Assembly (NCBI RefSeq): GCF_001544475.1
Contig: NZ_FCNW02000047.1
Location: 1 to 49,418, forward strand
DNA: 49,418 nucleotides
DNA from: Caballeronia humi
GTDB lineage: Bacteria; Pseudomonadota; Gammaproteobacteria; Burkholderiales; Burkholderiaceae
Direction of reading: 5' to 3'
Part shown: piece by piece, positions 17,211 through 25,494 of the stretch
Layout: every line of letters begins with the position of its first letter
How positions within the stretch are numbered: position 1 is the first letter of the stretch
Notes under the pieces: model-generated
Database searches by the model: none
Told to the model about the DNA's origin: nothing
Seen by the model: the letters and a program-made list of their open reading frames with translations, nothing else
Translations under genes and position numbers: made by a program

Positions 17211-18776
17211 TCAAGGCTCGCGCGCGAAAAGCGCCGATGCTTCCTCCGGGGTCTGCCGCGGGCCGCGCAAGCGTACGACGCCCCGTCCGGCCGCCTTCGC
17301 GTCGTAGAGCGCAAGGTCGGCGTGTTTCAGGACCTGATCGAACGATTCGCCCTTCTCGGCCACCGCGATGCCGACGCTCGCGCACACGACCGCCCGCGTA
17401 CCCGAAGACAGCACATACGGCGCGCCCAGTTCCTTGACGATGCGCTGGGCGAGCACGTCACTCGACGACGCGCCCGTCTGCGTGACGACGACCGCGAACT
17501 CGTCGCCGCCCAGCCGCGCGACGAGTTCGCCGCGCCGCATCACGTTGCGCAGACGGTCCGCGACCTGCTTCAGCACTTCGTCGCCGGCATTGTGGCCGTG
17601 CGAATCGTTGACGTCCTTGAAGCCATCGAGATCGACGTACATCACCGTCACGCGATGCCCCACGCCGCTCGCGCATCCGGCCATCAGCCGTCCCGCGTGG
17701 TCGCTCAGGTAGCGGCGGTTCGGCAGGCCCGTCAGCGAATCGTGATGCGCCCAGTGCAGGATCTTCGCCTCCGACTTCTTGCGCTCGGTGACGTCCTCGA
17801 TGATGACGACCTCGCTTCCGTCGGGCACCGGATTGCGCGTCATCTCCAGATGACGGCCGTCGGTGAGCTTGAGGTCGAGCGGCGCGCGTTCGTCCGCGAG
17901 CCATTGCGTGCAACGCTCGACGAGTTGCGAGCGCAGCGTCTCGCCGAATTTCGCGAGCCCCACGTAGCCGATGAACTCCGGCAGCGGCACGTTGAGCCGC
18001 AGCATCTCGACGGTCGCGCCGAACAGTTCCGCCGCCTTCCGGTTAGCGATGACGACACGGCCGTCCGCATCGATCGTGCAGAGTCCGTGCGGCATGTGGG
18101 CGAGCGCGGCGTCAAAGCGCGCCGCGAGTTCCGCGTGTCGCTGCTCGGCCGTCATCAGGCCGACCAGGCCGCTGTAGTGGCGCTGCACCACCGACGCCAT
18201 CGCGCCGATGTACAGAAAGAGCGGCGGCACGAGGATCCAGCAGGCGGTGTCGTCGGCGAGCGCCGCGCCGATGCCGATCGGAACCGCGCCGAGGCACACC
18301 TGCGCGACCGCGAGGCGCGGCAGCGACGCGTTGCGCGACGCGATCCCGCCGAGGATGCCCGCTGTCACCATGATGGCGAGCGCGGCGAGCACATAGTCGC
18401 CCGACATCACGCAGCCCATCGTGCCGAGCCCGAAGAGCAAGCACGCGGCGAGCGCAAACGGCGTGTAGCGCGCGGCCCACGGTCCGGGGTGAAGCGCCGC
18501 CGGACGGCTTCGCACGCGATAGCAATGCACGACGCCGAGCCGCGCGCCGAGGATCGCGAGATCGAGCGCCAGCCACAGAAGCGGCCACCACTGGTACAGG
18601 CGCACGGCTGCGGCCAGCGCGACGAACATGCTCGCCGCGCCCGAAAGCAGCAGCGGACGACGGTCTTCTAGGACGGTCGAGAGGAGGGCACTGCGGATGG
18701 CGGGCGTGATTTGCTGGCCGTCCTCGGTCGGCGGCGTCGCCAGAATGGAATCGAGGAGGGAGGTGTTGCCTGACAT
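17211..18776 (-). CDS. Membrane PAS-GGDEF diguanylate cyclase
   Basis: 521 residues that would make c-di-GMP from two GTP. Residues 40-200 hold about five or six hydrophobic segments, 220-340 a PAS-like domain ending in the linker VTERKKSEAK, and 350-505 the GGDEF domain with an intact GGDEF at 423-427. The product-inhibition site, normally RxxD five residues before GGDEF, reads RRGE, so feedback inhibition may be weaker. The membrane part may sense a signal directly; no partner gene is linked. Confidence 0.92.
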   Translation of the reverse strand: MSGNTSLLDSILATPPTEDGQQITPAIRSALLSTVLEDRRPLLLSGAASMFVALAAAVRLYQWWPLLWLALDLAILGARLGVVHCYRVRSRPAALHPGPWAARYTPFALAACLLFGLGTMGCVMSGDYVLAALAIMVTAGILGGIASRNASLPRLAVAQVCLGAVPIGIGAALADDTACWILVPPLFLYIGAMASVVQRHYSGLVGLMTAEQRHAELAARFDAALAHMPHGLCTIDADGRVVIANRKAAELFGATVEMLRLNVPLPEFIGYVGLAKFGETLRSQLVERCTQWLADERAPLDLKLTDGRHLEMTRNPVPDGSEVVIIEDVTERKKSEAKILHWAHHDSLTGLPNRRYLSDHAGRLMAGCASGVGHRVTVMYVDLDGFKDVNDSHGHNAGDEVLKQVADRLRNVMRRGELVARLGGDEFAVVVTQTGASSSDVLAQRIVKELGAPYVLSSGTRAVVCASVGIAVAEKGESFDQVLKHADLALYDAKAAGRGVVRLRGPRQTPEEASALFAREP

Positions 18777-18979
18777 ACGGTGGCCGTGTCCGAACGAGGG
18801 TTCCGAGAGGCCGCACCGGAGCCGCCGCTAACCATATTTACGGCGCGGGCCGGCGGTTTCTTTAACGACGGCGGATAGCGGCGCCGTGTGGCCGAGCGCA
18901 CATGGTAACGGTTATGCCGCAGCGGCGCTCGGGAAACGCGGCGGCTAAAATGGCGGCGTCGCAACCCTTCTACACCGCC

Positions 18980-19183
18980 ATGCCCGATTCACCCGGACGC
19001 GCGCGCTCGAAGCGCAAACCGCTGCGCGGCGCGCTCATGCGCTATCAGGACCGCATCGCCGAAGTGCTGGGCGAAGCACGCGGACAGCGCGTGATGATCC
19101 GCTCGATCCATGCTGATGGCGTGGAGCGGAGGACTGCGGTGAAGTGGCGAAATCTGCTGCCGTTGGAGGAACAGTTGTTTTAG
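18980..19183 (+). CDS. Small basic conserved-looking hypothetical protein
   Basis: 67 residues from the ATG at 18980; the frame is open further upstream but without a better start. Arg/Lys-rich N-terminus, then IAEVLGEARGQRVMIRS and a C-terminus KWRNLLPLEEQLF. Coding-like composition and a clean end just before hicB support it. No function is recognised; a nucleic-acid-binding role is only a guess from charge. Confidence 0.55.
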   Translation: MPDSPGRARSKRKPLRGALMRYQDRIAEVLGEARGQRVMIRSIHADGVERRTAVKWRNLLPLEEQLF

Positions 19184-19190
19184 GGGTGGG

Positions 19191-19613
19191 TCACGCGGGC
19201 GTAGCGGTGATCTCCAGTTGCAAGCCCAATGCCGCGAGGGCGGCGGCAATCGTATCGATTTTCGTCGCGTGGCCAAGGTCGATTACGCGGTTTACCTCCT
19301 GCCGCCGCGTGTTCAAACGGCGCGCCAGTTCGGCGGGCGTCACCTCTTGCGCGACCATCGCGTTAAGCAGCAACACTTTTGCTGCGACGCTCGCCGGCAG
19401 TTCAATCAGCACGTCGCCGCGCTTCGGCCGCGACGGCGGTGGCACTGCGCGCTTGTCTTCGAAGTAGAAATCCATCGCGGTAACAAGCGCGTCGGCGGCC
19501 ATCTCAATCGCTTCTTCGCGCGTCTCTCCGCATGTGATCGCTTCGGGTATATCGCGGAATGTGACCGCGAAGCCAGTGCCGTCAGGAATCAGGCGGACGG
19601 GGTATCTGAACAT
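19191..19613 (-). CDS. hicB: HicB-family antitoxin
   Basis: 140 residues. The N-terminal half is the HicB partial RNase H-like fold (MFRYPVRLIPDGTGFAV, then FRDIPEAITCGETREEAIEMAADAL); the C-terminal half is a helix-turn-helix (TPAELARRLNTRRQEVNRV) that would bind its own promoter. AGGAA precedes the ATG. HicB normally neutralises the HicA mRNA interferase; here the upstream hicA (19664-19840) is interrupted by a stop codon, so HicB may be an orphan repressor. Confidence 0.88.
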   Translation of the reverse strand: MFRYPVRLIPDGTGFAVTFRDIPEAITCGETREEAIEMAADALVTAMDFYFEDKRAVPPPSRPKRGDVLIELPASVAAKVLLLNAMVAQEVTPAELARRLNTRRQEVNRVIDLGHATKIDTIAAALAALGLQLEITATPA

Positions 19614-19663
19614 GGTGGTTCCTGTATTCGTCGCAGGATGCGGGCAGCTTACGCCGCCCACTT

Positions 19664-19840
19664 TCATTTGATGCCGAGTTGTCTGAGAATGAGCTTTCTG
19701 GTCACGTCGCCAAGTTAGGCACCGGGGTGCCGGGGCATCACCGACTGCCGCCCATGCAAGAAGATTTTCGTATGGCGCGACCCCTCAGTGAACATCGCGC
19801 CCTGCCGGGCAAGCCATCTCTTGAATTCACTTTGCTTCAC
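19664..19840 (-). pseudogene. hicA: hicA toxin gene with one in-frame stop codon
   Basis: Reading from a GTG at 19840 gives 58 codons before the final TGA at 19664: a HicA-like protein beginning VKQSEFKRWLARQGAMF, with the conserved His in GSRHTKIF and the PRHPG loop. Codon 42 is TAA (19717-19715), and the frame continues without a shift as LGDVTRKLILRQLGIK, the normal HicA C-terminus. Homologues commonly have Glu here, so a single GAA-to-TAA change would explain it. The product would lack its last helix. It sits 50 bp upstream of hicB, the normal order. Confidence 0.8.
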
Positions 19841-20215
19841 CTTCCCCTCGCATCGTTTGCATTTTATCACTGTAATCATAAATGTTTACATCAGATGAAA
19901 TGTGTAACGTTGCGTGTTAGTTTGGCGCGCCTAATTCGATGCAGAGATCAAATCGTTGAGAGTGTGGTCAGCTACCGTGGGGATCATTGTTTAAAAGGAC
20001 GTCCTGCTCAGCGCGAAGCGCGTTTCGGAATACTCAGGAGGACGCAATCGTGGTTGCTACTAGGACGCACGACAAACAGTAGGGAGTACCGCAAAAGCAC
20101 GGCAATCCGGCGAGCAGGATGGGCGCCAGGCCATTCACTGTTATGAAATTGAACGTCACTAATCCCGATTTCACGAAGGTAGCGACTTCGTCGATCGACT
20201 AGTAGCCCATCGCGC
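19841..20215. other. Low-GC intergenic stretch
   Basis: About 375 bp upstream of hicA with markedly lower GC than the flanks. No gene, tRNA or clear repeat is supportable. It should contain the hicAB promoter (a TGATAAAAT stretch near 19870 on the minus strand is a candidate). Composition suggests acquired or degraded DNA. Confidence 0.5.
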
Positions 20216-20581
20216 TCACGCGGTCCGCCCGTGCCTCCACCGCGTGGGAGACGGCATCAAGGCCGACACTAGTGCGAACGCCTGCCGGATCATCGAAGGC
20301 TTTGCGCTTTCGATCACCTCCGGCTCGCTTACGACTTCCTGCGCCGATGGTTTATCAGGCTGCGGCAGCGCCTCTCGCGCGTCAGCGCATCGCCGGTTGA
20401 GCAACATGCGCATCTCACGCTCGTCGATCAGCCCACGCGCCTGCAGCCAGCCGCGCTCGAAGCGCAGTTCGTAGTCGATGTCGGTGAAATCGTGATAGCG
20501 GCCGGTATCGGCCAGCGCCATCGCCGATGAAATGACACGCTGCAGCGTCCACGCTTCTATTTCGTTGATGTCCGTCGGCAC
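20216..20581 (-). CDS. Hypothetical protein
   Basis: 121 residues from a GTG at 20581, with GAGGGG close upstream; another in-frame GTG lies at 20596. The first 75 residues look like a folded helical unit (DINEIEAWTLQRVISSAM, DIDYELRFERGWLQARGL, DEREMRMLLNRR); the rest is Pro/Glu-rich, then a basic end. No family recognised. It is divergent from the nucleoside permease gene and isolated from hicAB by low-GC DNA. Confidence 0.5.
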   Translation of the reverse strand: MPTDINEIEAWTLQRVISSAMALADTGRYHDFTDIDYELRFERGWLQARGLIDEREMRMLLNRRCADAREALPQPDKPSAQEVVSEPEVIESAKPSMIRQAFALVSALMPSPTRWRHGRTA

Positions 20582-20838
20582 GCGCCCCTCGCTCACGGAT
20601 GAGGTGTTCGGATCATAGCCCGGCTTGGCTGTGGACTCCGTCGTCTGCGGACAACACCCTCTCAAAAAAGAGCGGCGTGCGGCGTTTCGACGGATGCGCG
20701 TCGTAAGGCTCAAGCATCGTCCAGTCTCGCAAGCGCCATCCGTCTTCGATTTCCCGCCCGCCCGAACTTTTTTCGCTTCTATAATCCCCCGTGCCATCCG
20801 GCCCGTCCCTCGTGCTTTCCAACCTCACGGAGTCACCG

Positions 20839-21960
20839 ATGAATGCGATTGCGCTGTCCAAGAAGAGCCTGCCACTCCGCCGCTCGTCCCGGGTGCTCAT
20901 CGCAAGGAGCGCGGTCGCGATCGCCGCCACGCTCGCCTTCGGCGCTTGCACGACAACGTTTGCGCAAGACTCCGGCGGCTCCCGATTCGAGCGGCATCAT
21001 GGCGGCGAAGGCCGCGACGTCAAGGTCATGATCATCTCGATGTTCGGACCGGAAGGACAGGTCTGGCTCGATCGTCTCGGACCGTGGAAGGCCATCAAGG
21101 TGCCGGGCCTGTCGCCCGACTATCCCGATGTGCATTGCAACCGGCAGGACATCTGCGTGATGACGACCGGCATGGGCCACACGAATGCGGCGGCGTCGCT
21201 GATGGCGCTCACGTTCTCCGATCGCTTCGACCTGCGCCGCACGTACTTCATGATCGCGGGCATCGCCGGCATCGATCCGCAGCAGGGCACGATCGGCTCG
21301 GCGGCGTGGGCGAAGTACCTCGTCGATTTCGGCATTCAGTGGGAGATCGATGCGCGCGAGAAACCCGATAGCTGGCCGAGCGGCTTCCTCGGCATCAATA
21401 CGAAGACACCCGATCAGAAGCCGCCGCTCGACTACCGGACGGAAGTGTTCGCGCTGAATGCGAAGCTCGCCGACACGGCTTTCGCGCTGTCGCGCAATGT
21501 GACGCTGTCGGACAGCGCCGAGGCGCAGACGGCGCGCGCGAAATTCGACTACGCGCCGGCGAACCGCGCGCCCAAGGTGATCCAGTGCGATACGCTCGCG
21601 GGCGATACGTGGTGGTCGGGCAAATATATCGGCGAGCGGGCGCGCGTCTGGACGAAACAACTCACCGACGGCAAGGGCGTCTACTGCACGACGCAGCAAG
21701 AGGACAACGCGACATACGAAGCGCTCAAGCGCGCGGCAAGTACGGGTCGCGTCGATTTGAACCGTGTCGCGGCGCTGCGCTCGGGTTCGGATTTCGATCG
21801 TCCGTATGAAGGGCAATCCGCTGCCGACAATCTCGTCAACTATGCGACTCAAGGTGGCTTTGCGCCGGCCATCGAGAACCTGTATCGCGCGGGCAATCCA
21901 CTCGTGCAGGATATCGCCACGCATTGGGGCGAGTGGTGTGATGGCGTGCCCGCACGATAA
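20839..21960 (+). CDS. Purine nucleoside permease-like (NUP family) exported protein
   Basis: 373 residues with an N-terminal export signal (hydrophobic ARSAVAIAATLAFGACTTTFAQ, possibly a lipobox at GAC). The mature part matches the NUP family (VKVMIISMFGPEGQVWLDRL, VMTTGMGHTNAAASLMAL, YFMIAGIAGIDPQQGTIGSAAW). Members resemble nucleoside phosphorylases and have been implicated in nucleoside uptake; whether this one binds, cleaves or transports is open. Start ATG has GGAG 7 nt upstream. Monocistronic as far as seen. Confidence 0.85.
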   Translation: MNAIALSKKSLPLRRSSRVLIARSAVAIAATLAFGACTTTFAQDSGGSRFERHHGGEGRDVKVMIISMFGPEGQVWLDRLGPWKAIKVPGLSPDYPDVHCNRQDICVMTTGMGHTNAAASLMALTFSDRFDLRRTYFMIAGIAGIDPQQGTIGSAAWAKYLVDFGIQWEIDAREKPDSWPSGFLGINTKTPDQKPPLDYRTEVFALNAKLADTAFALSRNVTLSDSAEAQTARAKFDYAPANRAPKVIQCDTLAGDTWWSGKYIGERARVWTKQLTDGKGVYCTTQQEDNATYEALKRAASTGRVDLNRVAALRSGSDFDRPYEGQSAADNLVNYATQGGFAPAIENLYRAGNPLVQDIATHWGEWCDGVPAR

Positions 21961-22429
21961 GTTCCTGGGGCGGCGCGAGTATGGTCGCGGGTCCTTGAGC
22001 TGAGTTGGCCTGAATCAATAAATGCGCCCACGCTCTTCAGGAATTTTGCTTCGATTTATTAGCGTTGCTTTGAATAGCAGCAACGCTAATAGACTTCCTT
22101 TCAAGTCCTGGCGGCAAGCACTGAATTAATCACCTGGCGAACGCGAATCACTGCCTTTGCGTCACGCACTCAAGCAAGTAAGTAACATCTCCATATGCCC
22201 TCCCCCCAAACGAATACCCGCTTGACGAGGACTATACGTTAGCTGGCGGCGTCTATAACTTTAGTGTCGTGCTTGCCGTCATGCATGAGGTTCAACTTGT
22301 GCGCGGCGTTAGCCAAAGCCGGCCGCTCATCGTCAGCAGTCTCTTGTGCCTGACAGGCGCCATCCCTTCGCTCTCGCGCGAAGAGTGATCCGACACGACC
22401 GACGCAATCAAATACCTCAGGAGCCCATC
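21961..22429. other. Intergenic region with inverted repeat
   Basis: About 470 bp of lower GC between the nucleoside permease gene and the SYGG-motif gene. It contains the 12-bp inverted repeat listed separately and no supportable gene. A promoter for the downstream gene is expected; a TATAAC near 22254 is a weak candidate. Confidence 0.45.
22058..22090. repeat. Perfect 12-bp inverted repeat
   Basis: ATTAGCGTTGCT, a 9-nt spacer, then AGCAACGCTAAT. No U-run follows on either strand, so a Rho-independent terminator is unlikely. It may be an operator, an mRNA 3' end structure for the permease gene about 100 bp upstream, or a remnant of a mobile element end. Confidence 0.65.
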
Positions 22430-22711
22430 ATGAACGCAAAACTCATCGCCACCGCCGCCGCAGCGGGATTTCTCGTCGCTCAGGCAGCGCTTGCGCAGAT
22501 GCCCGAGCAAGCGCAGCAACTCGTGCAAACCATGCGGCCGATGCAAGCCGCCCCCGGGTCGGGCATGTCGCAGGAAGCCCCGACGCAAGCGGCATCGACG
22601 AATGAAACGTCCTATGGCGGCGCGACCGATACACGCAGCATGTCGGCCTCCGCGCGCCGTCAAGGCGCTTGCGGTGCCGCGCAGAACTGCGACATTTTCT
22701 TCGGCCAGTAA
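22430..22711 (+). CDS. Small secreted protein with SYGG-x-x-DT motif
   Basis: 93 residues: a cleavable signal peptide (MNAKLIATAAAAGFLVAQAALAQ) and a short Gln/Met/Ser-rich mature part containing ETSYGGATDTRS and two Cys near the end. CAGGAG precedes the ATG, and a strong terminator follows, so it is a single-gene unit. A paralogue with the same arrangement lies at 42035-42328. Function unknown; periplasmic or secreted. Confidence 0.72.
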   Translation: MNAKLIATAAAAGFLVAQAALAQMPEQAQQLVQTMRPMQAAPGSGMSQEAPTQAASTNETSYGGATDTRSMSASARRQGACGAAQNCDIFFGQ

Positions 22712-22721
22712 GCGCAACATC

Positions 22722-22750
22722 GGGACGTGCAGAACAGCACGTCCCTTTTT
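22722..22750 (+). terminator. Rho-independent terminator
   Basis: Perfect 9-bp stem GGGACGTGC/GCACGTCCC with a 6-nt loop and five T residues, 11 bp after the stop of the SYGG-motif gene. Confidence 0.88.
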
Positions 22751-22852
22751 ATGGCCACGCAAGCGGACATAGCCAAATAAGGCCACCAAGACGCATTTCA
22801 AGCCCTCCCCTCCTTTATATCGACATCACCCGAAAATAACGTTCGAGTGATA

Positions 22853-22878
22853 TTGAAACTTTCCGCGCAGATCCTATC
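22853..22878 (+). promoter_or_regulatory. Possible heat-shock (sigma-32-like) promoter
   Basis: TTGAAA (22853-22858), 14 bp, CCTATC (22873-22878) resembles the sigma-32 pattern CTTGAAA and CCCCAT. It lies about 90 bp ahead of the first hsp20 gene. The match is partial. Confidence 0.4.
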
Positions 22879-22968
22879 TCGGTTTCAGAACGGCACGACG
22901 ACATTCGCGTCAAGCCCCTTTCTGATACCAACGTCCTCATCGACGGACATGTAACGCGGAGATAAATC

Positions 22969-23409
22969 ATGAGTGACTTCTACTTCGGCAGCGATCTGCT
23001 CGGAGACCTCGAACGCGTGCAGCGCCAGATGTCGGCGCTCTTCGGCAATGCGCCGTCGAGCATCCGCTCGAGCCGCACCGACGCGTTCCCGCAACTCAAC
23101 ATCGGCAGCACCGAAGAGTCGATCGAGATCGTCGCGTTCGCGCCCGGCGTCGATCCGGCCGCGCTCGAAGTGACCGTCGACAAAGGCACGCTCACGATCA
23201 GCGGCGAGCGCAAGCCGAACGATAAAGGCGCGAGCGGCGAAACGCGCACCTATGCGAAGGAGCGCTTTCACGGCGCGTTCCGCCGCGTGATCGAACTGCC
23301 GCAAAACGTGAATCCGGACAAGGTCGAAGCGCGTTACGCGGACGGCTGCCTGACGATCAAGGTCGGCAAGCGTGAAGCGTCGAAGCCGCGCGCGATCACC
23401 ATCCAGTAA
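22969..23409 (+). CDS. Hsp20/alpha-crystallin small heat-shock protein
   Basis: 146-residue cytoplasmic holdase that would bind unfolding proteins during heat or other stress. Short N-terminal arm (1-40), then the alpha-crystallin domain from FPQLNIGSTEESIEIVAFAPGV to the end, with the hallmark AxxxDGxLxI-type motif ARYADGCLTIKV near residue 128. GGAGA precedes the ATG. A second hsp20 follows after 25 bp; the two probably form mixed oligomers. Confidence 0.93.
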   Translation: MSDFYFGSDLLGDLERVQRQMSALFGNAPSSIRSSRTDAFPQLNIGSTEESIEIVAFAPGVDPAALEVTVDKGTLTISGERKPNDKGASGETRTYAKERFHGAFRRVIELPQNVNPDKVEARYADGCLTIKVGKREASKPRAITIQ

Positions 23410-23434
23410 CCGATACCAGACTTGAGGGAAAGCC

Positions 23435-23848
23435 ATGAACGAGAACACACAAGTCGCTCAACGCAACGCGGGTAACGCGGGTGAAGTCGCGCGACGCAAC
23501 GATGATCGCGCGCGGCGTGTCACGCTGACGCCGGCCGTCGATATCATCGAGGACACTCACGGCGTCACGCTGTGGGCCGATCTTCCCGGCGTGCCGCGCG
23601 AGAAGCTCGATGTGAAAGTGCACGACGGGCGTTTATATATCGAAGCCGAAGCCGCCGTGTCGACACCGGACAACATCAGACTGAATCACGTCGAGGTTCG
23701 CGCGCCGCTATTCGCACGCGCGTTCACGCTGAGCGATGAATTCGACACGTCGAGAATCGATGCGAATCTGCAGAACGGCGTGCTGAAGCTGAGCATCCCG
23801 CGACGCGAGGAAGCGCGTCCGCGTCGGGTGCAGATTCGGGCTGAGTGA
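23435..23848 (+). CDS. Hsp20/alpha-crystallin small heat-shock protein (second copy)
   Basis: 137 residues with a polar N-terminal arm (MNENTQVAQRN), and the alpha-crystallin domain from about residue 30 (VTLTPAVDIIEDTHGVTLWADLPGV) through ANLQNGVLKLSIPRREE. The tail ends RRVQIRAE. GAGGG precedes the ATG. Co-transcribed with the previous hsp20 and closed by a strong terminator. It diverges clearly from its neighbour, so it is not a recent duplicate. Confidence 0.93.
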   Translation: MNENTQVAQRNAGNAGEVARRNDDRARRVTLTPAVDIIEDTHGVTLWADLPGVPREKLDVKVHDGRLYIEAEAAVSTPDNIRLNHVEVRAPLFARAFTLSDEFDTSRIDANLQNGVLKLSIPRREEARPRRVQIRAE

Positions 23849-23859
23849 TGGTGGATGGA

Positions 23860-23893
23860 CCGGCCATCGTCTTTTGGCGATGGCCGGCTTTTT
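23860..23893. terminator. Terminator between convergent genes
   Basis: Perfect 10-bp stem CCGGCCATCG/CGATGGCCGG, 8-nt loop, then CTTTTTA on the plus strand. It ends the hsp20 operon. The T-run reaches into the stop codon of the convergent PIN-domain gene. Confidence 0.85.
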
Positions 23894-24428
23894 ATTCCGC
23901 CGGCGCTTTGATGCGCCATACCGCTGCGTTCGAAATGCATTGCTCGGCTTCGGCTTCAGACAGCATTCGTTCGGCGATACTCCATGGCAGACGCCTTCCA
24001 CGAGCGTGCATCTGCCGATACCCAGCCCGTGCAACCAGAGCGGAAATCTTCCCCGCCCTCACCATTTCCGAAACCAGCCAAAGCGTCCCGCGCACTTCGA
24101 TACGCTCGCTTTCAGCCGCTGCTCTCAGGTCGCGGTCGCCGGTGAGAAGCGGGCAGCGCTCTTCGGCGGCCAGCACCAGCGCGAACAAGTCGATGCGACC
24201 TGGACGCTTGTACTTGCGTGCGAACTGGGCAACGCGCATCACCATCCGGTCGTCGAGTTCGAGAACTTCGAGTCCCATGTTAAGCAGATGGCCGTGCTGT
24301 TCTGCCAGCTCCTCATGGAACAGCACATCGGGCAGCGCGAACCGATAGTCGAGACTGAACATCGGCGCGGTCAAGCCGCCCACCTCGATGTCGATCAGGA
24401 TGTTGGCGTCACTGATCAGCAGCAGCAT
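23892..24428 (-). CDS. PIN-domain protein, probable ribonuclease toxin
   Basis: 178 residues with the acidic residues expected of a PIN nuclease: Asp7 (ISDANIL), Glu39/40 (FHEEL), Asp80 (RIDLFAL) and Asp98/100 (TGDRDLR). PIN toxins cut RNA using a metal ion. Its start overlaps the end of the XRE/ImmA gene by 20 bp with GGAGGG inside that gene, so the pair is coupled. XRE-peptidase proteins with PIN-like partners are known as predicted toxin-antitoxin or stress modules. The C-terminal 45 residues extend beyond a minimal PIN domain. Confidence 0.78.
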   Translation of the reverse strand: MLLLISDANILIDIEVGGLTAPMFSLDYRFALPDVLFHEELAEQHGHLLNMGLEVLELDDRMVMRVAQFARKYKRPGRIDLFALVLAAEERCPLLTGDRDLRAAAESERIEVRGTLWLVSEMVRAGKISALVARAGYRQMHARGRRLPWSIAERMLSEAEAEQCISNAAVWRIKAPAE

Positions 24429-25476
24429 CGCTGCCCTCCAGTGCTCGTTCGGCCTGAAAAGCGCTCAGCGACATCGAGAGCAGTTCCGCCGCTTTCGATT
24501 CGCCGATATAACCCTCCGCGAGCGCATGGAAAACCATCTGCTCGAACAGGTGCGCCTTTTGGGCGGGATGGCGTTTTCCGGGTTCCGCGACATGCCAGCC
24601 CTTGTTGCGAAAGAGCCTCGCCTGCTCATCGCGCCACGCGGGGGTCACGATACCGAGATCGCGCGCGCGATACAAAAGACCCGCCATGCTCAATCCGAAT
24701 TCTTCCTTGAGCAGCGAGAGTTCCTTGGGCTCGATGACGCTGCGATGCGCACCGAGCGCCTGAATCACCGAATGCTGCGGAATGATGAAAGCGCCGGCGA
24801 ACCGGTTGCACACCGTCTCCTCATCGAAACTCGCGCCGATACGGCCGGCCAGCATGAGATGCCCTAGCTCGTGAGCGAGCGTGAAGCGCTGCCGATCGCC
24901 GGGCCAGTTGCTTCCGACGACGATCACCGGCATGTCGTTGACCGAAGCCGCAAGCCCGTCGAACTTGGCGTCGGCATTGGCGTCGATCATGAAAACTCGC
25001 ACACCGCGCGCTTCCAGGACGTCGATCAGGTCCGGAATGGGGTCGTAGCCCAAGTCCCATGCGTCGCGTACCGCCTCGGCTGCATGTTCGATCTGGGACG
25101 CGTCGTCAATGACGTCCGGCAATCCCTCGACCGGCGCGAACGCGGCAACCGGCGGCGTGGGAAACAGCGCTTCCAGTTCGATGCGTCGCTCGATCTGGTC
25201 GATCACCTCATGCTCGATGGCGTCGAGCCGTTTCTTCGGCAAACTGCTGCGTTTGCGATATTCGATGCGATCTAGCGACGCAGTCTCCGGCCGGAAAAAA
25301 TACTCCATTCGTACGTTAAGCGTGCGTGCCAGATTGAGGAGGGTGGCCGACGTTGGCGTCGCCTGCTCGTCTTCGTATTTCTTGATGGCCGCGTGAGTCA
25401 GACCGACACGCGCGCCCAATTCGCGCAACGACAACCCCGCCGCTTTCCTCGCCCGGTTCAGCCGTTGACCGATCAT
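24409..25476 (-). CDS. XRE-family regulator fused to ImmA/IrrE-type metallopeptidase
   Basis: 355 residues: an XRE helix-turn-helix at 1-60 (MIGQRLNRARKAAGLSLREL), a linker, and a Peptidase_M78 (COG2856) domain with zinc motif HELGH at 202-206 (TLAHELGHLML). Such proteins bind their own promoter and, when triggered, cleave a repressor or themselves. GGAGG lies 5 nt ahead of the ATG. An inverted repeat spanning the promoter is a likely binding site. Downstream is the PIN gene. Role as antitoxin is inferred. Confidence 0.88.
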   Translation of the reverse strand: MIGQRLNRARKAAGLSLRELGARVGLTHAAIKKYEDEQATPTSATLLNLARTLNVRMEYFFRPETASLDRIEYRKRSSLPKKRLDAIEHEVIDQIERRIELEALFPTPPVAAFAPVEGLPDVIDDASQIEHAAEAVRDAWDLGYDPIPDLIDVLEARGVRVFMIDANADAKFDGLAASVNDMPVIVVGSNWPGDRQRFTLAHELGHLMLAGRIGASFDEETVCNRFAGAFIIPQHSVIQALGAHRSVIEPKELSLLKEEFGLSMAGLLYRARDLGIVTPAWRDEQARLFRNKGWHVAEPGKRHPAQKAHLFEQMVFHALAEGYIGESKAAELLSMSLSAFQAERALEGSDAAADQ

Positions 25477-25494
25477 CCCGGCCTCCGATTAGTG

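Noticed and set aside
19665..19667. Upstream in-frame ATG as hicB start
   Set aside because: Lies in the hicA stop region; the ATG at 19613 has a proper ribosome site and begins the family's normal N-terminus.
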